In this document: positions 55,098 to 63,802 of the stretch, piece after piece
Numbering within the stretch: position 1 is the stretch's first letter
Layout: each line of letters begins with the position of its first letter
From: Hylemonella sp.
Lineage (GTDB): Bacteria > Pseudomonadota > Gammaproteobacteria > Burkholderiales > Burkholderiaceae_C
DNA length: 64,000 nt
Assembly: GCA_030695415.1 (NCBI GenBank)
Contig: JAUYQZ010000046.1
Coordinates: 186,001 to 250,000, forward strand
Reading direction: 5' to 3'
Made by a program: the position numbers and the translations under genes
The notes under the pieces: generated by a model
What the model saw: only the letters and a program-made list of their open reading frames with translations
Databases searched by the model: none
What the model was told of the DNA's origin: nothing

Positions 55098-55634
55098 TCA
55101 GGACTTGGAAAACGCGTTACCCAGGGCAAAGACTGAGTTGGGCGCGTTCACCCGCACCGGCTTGACCACCGGGGCGCTGGAAATGGCCCGCTTGACCATG
55201 GGCTTGTCCTCGATGGTGATGCCCTTGGCGAGCTGCTCGTCGACCAGCTTCTGCAGGGTGACCGAGTCCAGGAACTCGACCATGCGGGTGTTCAGGGAAG
55301 CCCAGAGTTCGTGCGTCATGCAGCGGCCGCCGTCGCCCAGGCAGTTTTCCTTGCCGCCGCACTGGGTGGCGTCGATGGGCTCGTCCACCGACAGGATGAT
55401 GTCCGCCACGGTGATCTCGGCCGCCTTGCGGGCCAGGGTGTAGCCGCCGCCGGGACCGCGGGTGGATTCGACGAGCTCGTGACGACGCAGCTTGCCGAAG
55501 AGCTGCTCCAGGTAGGACAGGGAAATCTGCTGGCGCTGGCTGATGGCAGCCAAGGTCACAGGGCCATTGCTCTGCCGCAGGGCCAGATCAATCATGGCGG
55601 TGACCGCAAAGCGGCCTTTGGTCGTGAGACGCAT
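55098..55634 (-). CDS. iscR: Fe-S cluster regulator IscR (Rrf2 family)
   Basis: This 178-residue regulator has an Rrf2 winged helix (MRLTTKGRFAVTAMIDLAL and ISLSYLEQLFGKLRRHELVESTRGPGGGYTLAR) and the [2Fe-2S] ligands Cys92, Cys98, Cys105 and His108 (QCGGKENCLGDGGRCMTHEL). When it carries a cluster it represses the isc operon, starting with itself. An IscR type-1-like site lies immediately upstream at 55645-55669. The gene has a good ribosome site (aaggag). Length is near E. coli IscR (162) with a short extra C-terminal tail. Confidence 0.96.
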   Translation of the reverse strand: MRLTTKGRFAVTAMIDLALRQSNGPVTLAAISQRQQISLSYLEQLFGKLRRHELVESTRGPGGGYTLARKAAEITVADIILSVDEPIDATQCGGKENCLGDGGRCMTHELWASLNTRMVEFLDSVTLQKLVDEQLAKGITIEDKPMVKRAISSAPVVKPVRVNAPNSVFALGNAFSKS

Positions 55635-55644
55635 GGCAAACTCC

Positions 55645-55669
55645 TTTTCCGAGTAATTGGGTCAACTAT
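55645..55669 (-). promoter_or_regulatory. IscR type-1-like binding site upstream of iscR
   Basis: On the minus strand the 25 bases starting ATAGTTGACC and ending ACTCGGAAAA match the known type-1 site (ATASYYGACTRWWWYAGTCRRSTAT) at about 19 of 25 positions. It lies just upstream of the iscR ribosome site, so the operon is probably autoregulated by cluster-bound IscR as in E. coli. Confidence 0.75.
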
Positions 55670-55744
55670 AACAAAAAACCAAGTTCCGCGCTCGGGATAG
55701 GGGCCTGGCAGCTCAGGTGGCGGCCATCACGGGGCTTGCCCCGT

Positions 55745-57871
55745 TCAAGGCGAAACCGGCAGGCCAGCCGGATGGTCCGGCACGGCAGCTCCGAAGGCCC
55801 GGGCCTTGAGCAGGCCCAGCTGGTCGCGCACGCGGGCGGCCTGCTCGAACTCCAGGTTGCGGGCATGTTCCAGCATCAACTTTTCCAGTCGCTTGATTTC
55901 GCGCGCAATGTCCTTCTCGCTCATGTCCTCGACCTGGGCGCGGGCCATCGATTCCTGTTCCAGGCGCTCGGCCTCGCGACCGGCCTTCTCGCTGTAGACG
56001 CCGTCGATCAGGTCCCTCACCTGCTTGACGATGGCGCGTGGCGTGATGCCGTGTTCGATGTTGTGCTCGACCTGCTTGGCACGCCGACGCTCGGTCTCGC
56101 CGATGGCGCGGGCCATGGAATCGGTCACCCGATCGCCATACAGGATGGCCCGACCGTTCAGGTTGCGCGCGGCCCGGCCGATGGTCTGGATCAGCGAGCG
56201 CTCCGAGCGCAGAAAGCCCTCCTTGTCCGCGTCCAGAATGGCCACCAGAGACACCTCGGGAATATCCAGCCCTTCGCGCAACAGGTTGATGCCGACCAGC
56301 ACATCGAAAGCGCCAAGGCGCAAGTCACGCAGGATCTCCACGCGCTCCACCGTGTCCACATCACTGTGCAGGTAGCGCACTTTGACGCCGTTGTCCGTCA
56401 GATAGTCGGTCAGCTGCTCGGCCATGCGCTTCGTCAGGGTGGTGATGAGCACCCGCTCGTGCTTTTCAACCCGGATGCGGATCTCCTGCAGCACGTCGTC
56501 CACCTGGTGCGTCGCGGGGCGCACCTCCAGCGCCGGGTCTACCAGGCCGGTGGGACGCACCAGCTGCTCCACCACCTGGCCGGTGTGCTCCTTCTCCCAG
56601 TTGCCCGGCGTAGCTGAGACAAAGATCGCCTGGCGCATCTTGGTCTCGAATTCCTCGAACTTGAGCGGCCGGTTGTCCAGCGCGCTGGGCAGGCGAAAAC
56701 CATACTCCACCAGCGTGGTCTTGCGGGCCCGGTCGCCGTTGTACATGCCGCCAAACTGGCCGATCAGCACGTGGCTTTCATCCAGGAACATCAGCGCGTC
56801 CTTGGGCAGATAGTCCGTCAGTGTGGAGGGCGGCTCGCCCGGTGCAGCGCCACTCAGGTGCCGGGTGTAGTTCTCGATGCCCTTGCAGTGCCCCACCTCG
56901 GCCAGCATTTCCAGGTCGAAGCGCGTACGCTGCTCCAGGCGCTGGGCTTCCACCAGCTTGCCCATGGACACGAACTCCTTGATCCGATCGGCCAGTTCGA
57001 CCTTGATGGTCTCCACGGCAGCCAGAACCTGCTCGCGCGGCGTCACGTAGTGGCTGCTCGGATAGACCGTGAAACGCGGGATCTTCTGGCGGATGCGCCC
57101 GGTCAACGGATCGAACAGCTGCAGGCTCTCGATCTCATCGTCAAAGAGTTCGATGCGCAGAGCCATCTCGGAATGTTCAGCGGGGAACACGTCGATGGTG
57201 TCGCCGCGGACACGGAACTTGCCGCGCGAGAACTCCATGTCGTTGCGCTGGTACTGCATGCGCACCAGCTGGGCGATCACGTCACGCTGGCCCAGCTTGT
57301 CGCCCGCGCGCAGCGTCATCACCATCTGGTGGTAAGCCTCGGGCTGGCCGATACCGTAGATGGCAGAGACGGTGGCCACGATCACCACATCGCGCCGCTC
57401 CAGCAGGCTCTTGGTGCATGACAGGCGCATCTGCTCGATGTGCTCGTTGATCGCGCTGTCCTTCTCGATGAAGAGGTCGCGCTGCGGCACATAGGCCTCG
57501 GGCTGGTAGTAGTCGTAGTAGCTGACGAAGTACTCCACCGCGTTCTTCGGGAAAAACTCGCGGAACTCGCTGTAGAGCTGGGCCGCCAGGGTCTTGTTGG
57601 GTGCAAAAACGATGGCCGGGCGCCCCATGCGGGCAATCACATTGGCCATGGTGTAGGTCTTGCCCGAACCCGTCACGCCCAACAGGGTCTGGTAGACCTC
57701 GCCGTTCTCCACCCCCTCGACCAGCTGGTTGATCGCCTCGGGCTGATCGCCGGCCGGCGGATAAGGCTGGTAGAGCTCGAAAGGCGAACCGGGGTAGCTG
57801 ACAAAACGGCCTTCGGCGGGACTTTCGGCGACGCTGGCCTCGGGCGCGGGGATTGCTGATACGTCTTGCAT
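55745..57871 (-). CDS. uvrB: UvrABC excision nuclease subunit B
   Basis: This 708-residue helicase-like protein loads onto damage with UvrA and recruits UvrC. Motifs: Walker [16 protein letters not shown], beta-hairpin region [85 protein letters not shown] and a C-terminal UVR domain ([29 protein letters not shown]). The start [14 protein letters not shown] is chosen; GTG or ATG at 57892 adds seven residues. It is divergent from the aminotransferase. Confidence 0.96.
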   Translation of the reverse strand: MQDVSAIPAPEASVAESPAEGRFVSYPGSPFELYQPYPPAGDQPEAINQLVEGVENGEVYQTLLGVTGSGKTYTMANVIARMGRPAIVFAPNKTLAAQLYSEFREFFPKNAVEYFVSYYDYYQPEAYVPQRDLFIEKDSAINEHIEQMRLSCTKSLLERRDVVIVATVSAIYGIGQPEAYHQMVMTLRAGDKLGQRDVIAQLVRMQYQRNDMEFSRGKFRVRGDTIDVFPAEHSEMALRIELFDDEIESLQLFDPLTGRIRQKIPRFTVYPSSHYVTPREQVLAAVETIKVELADRIKEFVSMGKLVEAQRLEQRTRFDLEMLAEVGHCKGIENYTRHLSGAAPGEPPSTLTDYLPKDALMFLDESHVLIGQFGGMYNGDRARKTTLVEYGFRLPSALDNRPLKFEEFETKMRQAIFVSATPGNWEKEHTGQVVEQLVRPTGLVDPALEVRPATHQVDDVLQEIRIRVEKHERVLITTLTKRMAEQLTDYLTDNGVKVRYLHSDVDTVERVEILRDLRLGAFDVLVGINLLREGLDIPEVSLVAILDADKEGFLRSERSLIQTIGRAARNLNGRAILYGDRVTDSMARAIGETERRRAKQVEHNIEHGITPRAIVKQVRDLIDGVYSEKAGREAERLEQESMARAQVEDMSEKDIAREIKRLEKLMLEHARNLEFEQAARVRDQLGLLKARAFGAAVPDHPAGLPVSP

Positions 57872-58011
57872 GTCAACCTGATGAAGGACCATTTGCGGAG
57901 CCCGGTAAAATTCGGGCCAACCCGAAAGAATACGTCATTCCGGCTCCAGTGTGCAGCCTGCTACCCGGACGGGATGAATTCACCACTTCACAACTTTTCC
58001 AAGGAACCGAC

Positions 58012-59208
58012 ATGTCCATGTTCTCCGCCGTCGAAATGGCACCGCGCGACCCCATCCTGGGTCTGAACGAGCAGTTCAATGCCGACACCAATCCCGCCAA
58101 GGTCAACCTGGGCGTGGGCGTGTATTTCGACGACAACGGCAAGCTGCCCCTGCTGCAGTGCGTGCAGGCGGCCGAGAAAGCCATGATGGACAAGCCCACC
58201 GCCCGCGGTTACCTGCCGATCGACGGCATTGCGGCCTACGACGCCGCCGTGAAGACGCTGGTCTTCGGCGCCGACAGCGAACCCGTCAAGAGCGGCCGTG
58301 TCGCCACCGTGCAGGGCATCGGCGGCACCGGTGGCCTGAAGATCGGCGCCGACTTCCTCAAGAAGCTCAACCCCACGGCCAAGGTGCTGATCTCCGACCC
58401 GAGCTGGGAAAACCACCGCGCCCTGTTCACCAGCGCCGGTTTCACGGTCGAGAGCTACCGTTATTACGACGCCGCCAAGCGTGGTGTGGACTTCGCCGGC
58501 ATGCTGGCCGACATCCAGGCCGCCCCGGCCGGCACCATCATCCTGCTGCACGCCTGCTGCCACAACCCCACCGGCTATGACATCACCGCCGCCCAGTGGG
58601 ACCAGGTCATCGCCGCCATCAAGTCCAAGAACCTGGTGGCCTTCCTCGACATGGCCTACCAGGGCTTTGGCCATGGCATCACCGAAGACGGCGCCGTGAT
58701 TGCCAAGTTTGTCGCCGCCGGCCTGGACTTCTTCGTCTCCACCAGCTTCTCCAAGAGCTTCAGCCTCTATGGCGAGCGGGTGGGCGCCCTGAGTGTGCTG
58801 TGCGCCAGCAAGGAAGAAGCCGACCGCGTGCTGAGCCAGCTCAAGATCGTGATCCGCACCAACTACAGCAACCCGCCGACCCATGGCGGCGCCGTGGTGG
58901 CCGCCGTGCTGAATAACCCCGAGCTGCGCGCCCTGTGGGAGAAGGAGTTGGGCGAGATGCGCATGCGCATCAAGGCCATGCGCCAGAAGCTGGTGGACGG
59001 CCTGAAGGCCGCCGGCGTGAAGCAGGACATGAGCTTCATCACCACCCAGATCGGCATGTTCAGCTACTCCGGCCTCTCCAAGGACCAGATGGTGCGCCTG
59101 CGCAGCGAGTTCGGCATCTACGGCACCGACACCGGCCGCATGTGCGTGGCCGCGCTCAACAGCAAGAACATCGACTACGTCTGCCAGGCGATTGCCAAGG
59201 TGATGTAA
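58012..59208 (+). CDS. tyrB: Aromatic amino acid aminotransferase
   Basis: This 398-residue class I PLP aminotransferase begins MSMFSAVEMAPRDPILGLNEQF. PLP Lys248 is in STSFSKSFSLYGERVGAL, and HACCHNPTGYDIT and SNPPTHGGAVV are the substrate-binding regions. It transaminates tyrosine, phenylalanine or aspartate with 2-oxoglutarate; AspC and TyrB cannot be separated with certainty by motifs. A ribosome site aaggaa is present. It is followed by a strong terminator. Confidence 0.9.
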   Translation: MSMFSAVEMAPRDPILGLNEQFNADTNPAKVNLGVGVYFDDNGKLPLLQCVQAAEKAMMDKPTARGYLPIDGIAAYDAAVKTLVFGADSEPVKSGRVATVQGIGGTGGLKIGADFLKKLNPTAKVLISDPSWENHRALFTSAGFTVESYRYYDAAKRGVDFAGMLADIQAAPAGTIILLHACCHNPTGYDITAAQWDQVIAAIKSKNLVAFLDMAYQGFGHGITEDGAVIAKFVAAGLDFFVSTSFSKSFSLYGERVGALSVLCASKEEADRVLSQLKIVIRTNYSNPPTHGGAVVAAVLNNPELRALWEKELGEMRMRIKAMRQKLVDGLKAAGVKQDMSFITTQIGMFSYSGLSKDQMVRLRSEFGIYGTDTGRMCVAALNSKNIDYVCQAIAKVM

Positions 59209-59223
59209 GCGGACTCTTTCCGC

Positions 59224-59257
59224 CATGAAAAAGCCGCCCTCGGGCGGCTTTTTCATG
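59224..59257. terminator. Bidirectional terminator after the aminotransferase
   Basis: catgaaaaagccgcc and ggcggctttttcatg form a perfect 15-bp stem around ctcg. The A and T runs on either side make it a rho-independent terminator in both directions, serving the aminotransferase (plus) and the small protein at 59284 (minus). Confidence 0.9.
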
Positions 59258-59283
59258 AGGGGCGATGACCGGTCGAGGTTCTG

Positions 59284-59652
59284 CTAACCGACCGCAAAAC
59301 CGCGCCTGAACGCCTCACAAAACTGGGCGCTGCCGCTGATCGAGATCGTCAGCATGTGCCGCGGTGCACCCGTTGTACCCAGCTGGCGGCTGAAGCGCCG
59401 CGCCACCTCGTCGTAGATCAGCGACTCCGGCGCCGTCCACTCCTGCTGCCCGTGCAGCAGATAGTCCCACTCCCCGCCCTCCTCCATCGGCGCGCGCTGG
59501 CCCGGGAAAGCGGCAAACGCCCAGTCCAGAACCTGGGCGATCTCGGCGTGCAGAGCCGGCAGACGTGACTCAGGCACCGAGGCCATGGCCTCGAAACTGC
59601 CGTGGCCATGCGCGTCTTCGCTGTAATCGAAGTCCAGGTACTGCAGCGACAT
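59284..59652 (-). CDS. Conserved-looking small cytoplasmic protein, unknown function
   Basis: This 122-residue protein starts MSLQYLDFDYSEDAHGHGSFEAMASV, with acidic residues and no signal or membrane segment. The middle includes VLDWAFAAFPGQRAPMEEGGEWDYLLHGQQEW and the end GAPRHMLTISISGSAQFCEAFRRGF. I do not recognise a characterised family. It lies 2 bases downstream of the patatin-like gene and is probably cotranscribed with it. Amino-acid composition is protein-like and the frame is conserved in codon use with its neighbours. Confidence 0.65.
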   Translation of the reverse strand: MSLQYLDFDYSEDAHGHGSFEAMASVPESRLPALHAEIAQVLDWAFAAFPGQRAPMEEGGEWDYLLHGQQEWTAPESLIYDEVARRFSRQLGTTGAPRHMLTISISGSAQFCEAFRRGFAVG

Positions 59653-59654
59653 CG

Positions 59655-60578
59655 TCAACCCAGCAGATCCCGCAGATGCGGCAGCACGAACTCGGCCGCA
59701 CGCTCGCCCTCGGCAATGGTGGGGACGGCCAGGTGATAGTCCATGGCCGCCACGTCTTCGAGACGGGGGCGGATGAGAACGTCCGCTGGCTCGCCGGCCA
59801 TGCGGCTCTGCGTGATGCGCATCTGCATGATGTTCAGGCTGCTGGTCAACACATCCAGCATGGAGGGCATGGGCAGCCCCTCCCGGCCATTGGCCACCGC
59901 GGCTGGCCGCAAGCGCGTCAGCATGGCCTGCAGCATCCCGCCCTGGGGCGCTGCGTCGGCCTCGGCATCGCGCGCATGGCTGGCCACGCGGTTGTGGCGC
60001 AGCATCATGTCCCAGTTCAGGTCCACGGCGATGACGACGTCCGCCCCCATGGCACGGCACAGCGAGACCGGTACCGGGTTGACCAGACCGCCGTCGACCA
60101 GCAGGCGACCATCGTGCTGGGCCGGCGTGAAAAGTCCCGGCAGGGCGATAGAGGCACGCACCGCGTCGATCACCGGCCCCTCGCGCAACCAGATCTCACG
60201 CCCGGTATAGAGCTCGGTGGCCACACAGGCGTAGGCCTTGCGCAAGCCGCCGATGCCGCGGTCTTCGTAGCGACTGCGAAAAAATTCGGTCAGCCGGCCG
60301 CCCTCGATCAGGCCGCCGCCCATCCTGAAGTCCATCAGGCCGAGCACGGACTTCCAGGTCAGGGTCTTGACCCAGGGCTCCAGGCGGTCCAGCTCACCGG
60401 CCGCATACACCGCACCCACCAGGGCCCCGATGGAGGTGCCACACACGATGTCGGGAACGATGCCAGCGCGCTCGAGCGCCCGGATGACACCGATGTGCGC
60501 CCAGCCACGCGCCGAGCCACTGCCCAGGGCCAAGCCGATGCGCAGCGGCCTTTGCTGCAGGCCCAGGCTGGCGGCCAT
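59655..60578 (-). CDS. Patatin-like phospholipase (RssA-like)
   Basis: This 307-residue protein has the patatin fold: glycine-rich LGSGSARGWAHIG (oxyanion), nucleophile Ser49 in VCGTSIGALVGAVY, and the catalytic Asp in LLVDGGLVNPVPVSL. It would hydrolyse acyl chains of phospholipids. The RssA/YchK subgroup in bacteria is cytoplasmic or membrane-associated; physiological role is unclear. It is 3 bases after the DUF6172-like gene and 2 bases before the small unknown gene, so all three are likely one operon. Confidence 0.88.
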   Translation of the reverse strand: MAASLGLQQRPLRIGLALGSGSARGWAHIGVIRALERAGIVPDIVCGTSIGALVGAVYAAGELDRLEPWVKTLTWKSVLGLMDFRMGGGLIEGGRLTEFFRSRYEDRGIGGLRKAYACVATELYTGREIWLREGPVIDAVRASIALPGLFTPAQHDGRLLVDGGLVNPVPVSLCRAMGADVVIAVDLNWDMMLRHNRVASHARDAEADAAPQGGMLQAMLTRLRPAAVANGREGLPMPSMLDVLTSSLNIMQMRITQSRMAGEPADVLIRPRLEDVAAMDYHLAVPTIAEGERAAEFVLPHLRDLLG

Positions 60579-60581
60579 CGC

Positions 60582-60896
60582 TCAGTCCTGCCCCTCTTCC
60601 CCGGCCACCTGCGGGCGGGCCTGGCGTTGCCCGTTTTTCACCAGCAACTCCACGTACACCGCCGTCGCGCCCGCCTGGGCCGCCACGTCGATCTGCTCGA
60701 TGAGATTGCCGAAGTGGACAGGAGCGGCCGTGTCTGCACTGAGGCCGACCCTGCAATCAAAGTCCCAGAAGTCGACCCCTTGCGGCAGGGCCACGCGCCG
60801 CTGACGTTTGACGTACTTGCGAATGTCGTGCTTGACGGCTTCGAGCACGCGGTCCGGGTGTTTGCCCTCGGGTTGAAGGGGATAGGTTTTGCGCAC
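60582..60896 (-). CDS. DUF6172-like small protein
   Basis: This 104-residue protein starts MRKTYPLQPEGKHPDRVLEAVKHDIRKYVKRQRR. The part ALPQGVDFWDFDCRVG and GNLIEQIDVAAQAGATAVYVELLVKNG resembles the DUF6172 family of short betaproteobacterial and gammaproteobacterial proteins; the match is from memory and should be confirmed. It has no signal or membrane segment. Function is unknown. It is first in a run with the patatin gene, and divergent from the helicase. Confidence 0.7.
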   Translation of the reverse strand: MRKTYPLQPEGKHPDRVLEAVKHDIRKYVKRQRRVALPQGVDFWDFDCRVGLSADTAAPVHFGNLIEQIDVAAQAGATAVYVELLVKNGQRQARPQVAGEEGQD

Positions 60897-60996
60897 GATG
60901 GGCCTTGGTAAATTTCGCGAGGGGCTTGATTATCGTCGCCATCCGACTGCACGGTCAGCGGAGCGCGTAAACTGGGCGCCCCCACCGAAGCCCTTC

Positions 60997-62229
60997 ATGC
61001 CATTTTCCTCCCTGGGCTTGTCGCCCGCCCTGTTGCGCGCCCTCAGCGCCCGGGCCTACACCCTCCCCACCCCCATCCAGGCTGCGGCCATTCCAGCCGT
61101 GCTGCAGGACCGCGACGTGCTGGGATCGGCACAGACGGGGTCGGGCAAGACGCTGGCTTTTGCGCTGCCGCTGCTGCAACAACTCACGCAGGCTCCGGGC
61201 GAGAGGCCCCGCCGCGCGCGCGCGCTGGTGCTGGTGCCCACCCGCGAGCTGGCCGCCCAGGTCGGCGACGAATTCCGCAGCCTGGCGCAACATCTGGACG
61301 GGTCGCTGAAGGTCACCGTGGTGTTTGGCGGCGTATCGATCAACCCGCAGATGATGGGCCTGCGCGGTGGCACCGACATCGTCGTGGCCACCCCCGGCCG
61401 CCTGCTGGACCTGCTGGACCACAACGCACTGAGCCTGGCCGGCGTCCAGACGCTGGTCCTGGACGAAGCCGACCGCCTGCTGGACCTCGGCTTTGCCGAG
61501 GAACTGCAGCGCCTGCGCGCCCTGCTGCCCGCCAAGCGCCAGAACCTGTTCTTCTCGGCCACCTTTCCGCCTGCCGTGCAGGCCCTGGCGCAAACGCTGC
61601 TGCAGGACCCGGTGCGCATCGACGTGCTGCCAGCGCCACAGACCCAGCCCGACATCGTGCAGCGCGCCATCGCCGTCGATGCGGCGCAGCGCACCCAGTT
61701 GCTGCGGCATCTGATCGGCCAGCAGCACTGGAGCCGGGTGCTGGTGTTCGTGGCCACCAAGCATGCGGCCGAGATCGTGGCCGACAAACTGCGCAAGGCG
61801 GACATCGATGCTGAGCCCTTCCATGGCGAACTGAGCCAGGGCAAACGCACCCAGGTGCTGGCGGACTTCAAGGCTTCGCGGCTCACCGTGGTGGTCGCCA
61901 CCGACGTGGCGGCGCGCGGCCTGGACATTGCCCAGTTGCCCGTGGTCGTGAACTACGACCTGCCGCGCTCCACCAGCGACTACACCCACCGCATCGGCCG
62001 CACCGGTCGTGCCGGTGAGAGCGGACTGGCCGTGAACTTCGTCAGCGCGGCCACAGAGGCCCATTTCCGCCTGATCGAAAAACGTCAAGGCCTCCAGCTC
62101 CCGCGGGAAATCGTTGCCGGCTTCGAGCCGGTGCAAACTGTTTCAGAGGCCGCCAGCACGGGCGGCGTCAAGGGCAAGCGCCCGAGCAAGAAGGACAAGC
62201 TTCGCGCCGCGGCCGCCCGGAACCCGTGA
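60997..62229 (+). CDS. DEAD-box ATP-dependent RNA helicase (RhlE-like)
   Basis: This 410-residue helicase begins MPFSSLGLSPALLRALSARAY. Motifs: Q-motif PTPIQAAAIPA, Walker A AQTGSGKTLAFALPL, PTRELAAQV, DEAD in LVLDEADRLLDLGF, SAT in FFSATFPPAV, and HRIGRTGRAGESGLAVNF. It remodels RNA, for example in ribosome assembly or mRNA decay. The C-terminus ends KGKRPSKKDKLRAAAARNP, basic and likely RNA-binding. I chose ATG 60997 because earlier starts add non-homologous residues. Confidence 0.93.
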   Translation: MPFSSLGLSPALLRALSARAYTLPTPIQAAAIPAVLQDRDVLGSAQTGSGKTLAFALPLLQQLTQAPGERPRRARALVLVPTRELAAQVGDEFRSLAQHLDGSLKVTVVFGGVSINPQMMGLRGGTDIVVATPGRLLDLLDHNALSLAGVQTLVLDEADRLLDLGFAEELQRLRALLPAKRQNLFFSATFPPAVQALAQTLLQDPVRIDVLPAPQTQPDIVQRAIAVDAAQRTQLLRHLIGQQHWSRVLVFVATKHAAEIVADKLRKADIDAEPFHGELSQGKRTQVLADFKASRLTVVVATDVAARGLDIAQLPVVVNYDLPRSTSDYTHRIGRTGRAGESGLAVNFVSAATEAHFRLIEKRQGLQLPREIVAGFEPVQTVSEAASTGGVKGKRPSKKDKLRAAAARNP

Positions 62230-62371
62230 GCCACCGGGGGTTGGCGGGGTCACGAGCCCGGCACGCCTGATGTAAGTGTTGGTATCGGCGCGCCATGGAC
62301 CGCCTGCCGCTGGCTACCATGGCTTCGAACTGCTGTCACCGCTGTCCGCCCAAGCCACCAGACCCCTCACC

Positions 62372-63118
62372 ATGCCTGACCTTCTCACCCTTGCATTCGC
62401 CGAGCCGGTGGTCGCCCTGTCCTACGTGGTACTGGGATTGGTGGGCTTTGGCTCCACCCTGGTCGGTGCACCGCTGCTGGCCCACCTGCTGCCGGTTAGC
62501 ACCGTGATTCCGACGCTCGCGGTGACCGACCTGGTGGCATCCCTTTCCAACGGCTGGCGCCTGAGCGAGCATGTGGTGCGGCGCGAATTGTGGCGCCTGG
62601 TACCGCCCCTGTTTGCAGGCAGTGCGGTGGGGGCCTGGCTGCTGTTCACACTGCCCGTGCAGTGGCTCATGCCGCTGCTGGGAGGCTTCGTGGTGCTGTA
62701 TGCGCTGAATGGCCTGCGGCCAAGGGAGGCCTACCACTGGGCCTTGCCGCTTTCGCCGCGCTGGGCCTGGTGGTTCGGCGGCGTCGGCGGCATGTTCAGC
62801 GCCCTGTTCGGCGCTGGCGGCTGGGTCTATGCGATCTACCTGGCGCGACGCCTGGAAGACGTGCAGCAGATCCGTGCCACACAGACGGCGGTGCTGATGT
62901 TCAGTTCGGGAGTGCGGGTGGCGCTGTTCCTGCTGGCCGGTCGCCTGCTGGACCCCCAACTGCTGTGGCTGGTCCTGTGCCTGCTGCCGGCCGTGGCCCT
63001 GGGCCTCTATATCGGCCACCGCATCAGCCTGCGCCTGGACAAGCGGCGCTTCCTGCTGGTGCTGCACGGCGTGCTGCTCCTCGCGGGCAGCAGCCTGATC
63101 CTGCGCGCCCTGCTCTAG
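62372..63118 (+). CDS. TauE/SafE-family permease
   Basis: This 248-residue membrane protein has about eight hydrophobic segments. Features of the TauE/SafE (sulfite exporter, DUF81) family are the N-terminal LVGFGSTLVGAPLLAHLLPV, the central GGVGGMFSALFGAGGWVYAIYLARRLEDVQQIRATQTAV repeat, and RISLRLDKRRFLLVLHGVLLLAG. It may export sulfite or organosulfonates, but the substrate is unknown. Its stop overlaps the stop of the convergent gene by the bases ctag (63115-63118). Confidence 0.88.
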   Translation: MPDLLTLAFAEPVVALSYVVLGLVGFGSTLVGAPLLAHLLPVSTVIPTLAVTDLVASLSNGWRLSEHVVRRELWRLVPPLFAGSAVGAWLLFTLPVQWLMPLLGGFVVLYALNGLRPREAYHWALPLSPRWAWWFGGVGGMFSALFGAGGWVYAIYLARRLEDVQQIRATQTAVLMFSSGVRVALFLLAGRLLDPQLLWLVLCLLPAVALGLYIGHRISLRLDKRRFLLVLHGVLLLAGSSLILRALL

Positions 63119-63702
63119 CGGCTGGCTGTCTGGCCCAGCAGCGCGTCCTTGAGCTGCCAGTCGGCCGGGTCCTGACCCAGCCAGATGCGCAGCAAGGCGC
63201 CATAGAACTCGGGCTCGGGAAACGGCTCGCCGATCGGAACGCCGCGGATGGTGATCATGGTGCCCTTGCCAGGCACCCAGTCCATATTGATGACCTCACC
63301 GACTTTCATCTTGCGGGCATCGTAGAAGACCTGGCTCATGCGCATCACGCTGCCCACGATGCGCGTGTACTCTTCATTCGGCGTATTGGTCTTGATGCCC
63401 CTGATGAAGAGCCGGCCCAGTTCCTCCGAGGCGATATCGCGCACAAAGGTCAGCGTCAGGCGCTTGGGGCCCGGGGCCACCAGCACCTCGGTCAGGGTGC
63501 CCGACTTCTTGCCGATATACAAACCGGCCGTGTAAACCTTGAAGACGGCCTTGTAGCGCGTCCCGGCGCCATTGAGCTGCAGCTTGGACCCGGCGACTTC
63601 GAGGCTTTCCTCGTACCTCACGCCCTCCACTTCACGGGCGTGGACCTGCCATGCAAGCAGCCCCAGCATGCAAACGAGCAGCGCTTTCAGGGTTCGCGTC
63701 AT
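63115..63702 (-). CDS. Exported chalcone isomerase-like protein
   Basis: This 195-residue protein has a signal peptide (MTRTLKALLVCMLGLLAWQVHA) and the chalcone isomerase-like fold: VEGVRYEESLEVAGSKLQLNGAGTRYKAVFKVYTAGLYIGKKS, KRLTLTFVRDIASEELGRLFIRGI, and GTMITIRGVPIGEPFPEPEFYGALLRIWLG. Bacterial members lack known flavonoid activity and are thought to bind fatty acids or lipids. Location would be periplasmic. It is convergent with the TauE gene. Confidence 0.85.
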   Translation of the reverse strand: MTRTLKALLVCMLGLLAWQVHAREVEGVRYEESLEVAGSKLQLNGAGTRYKAVFKVYTAGLYIGKKSGTLTEVLVAPGPKRLTLTFVRDIASEELGRLFIRGIKTNTPNEEYTRIVGSVMRMSQVFYDARKMKVGEVINMDWVPGKGTMITIRGVPIGEPFPEPEFYGALLRIWLGQDPADWQLKDALLGQTASR

Positions 63703-63802
63703 TTATTCCTCTGTTGTTTGGTTGTTTGACAGGAGCATTGTCGCTTCCTTACCGAGGCCTGCAAACCAGGGCCCGGCAGGCGATTTCCCGGAGCCGGCTC
63801 GT

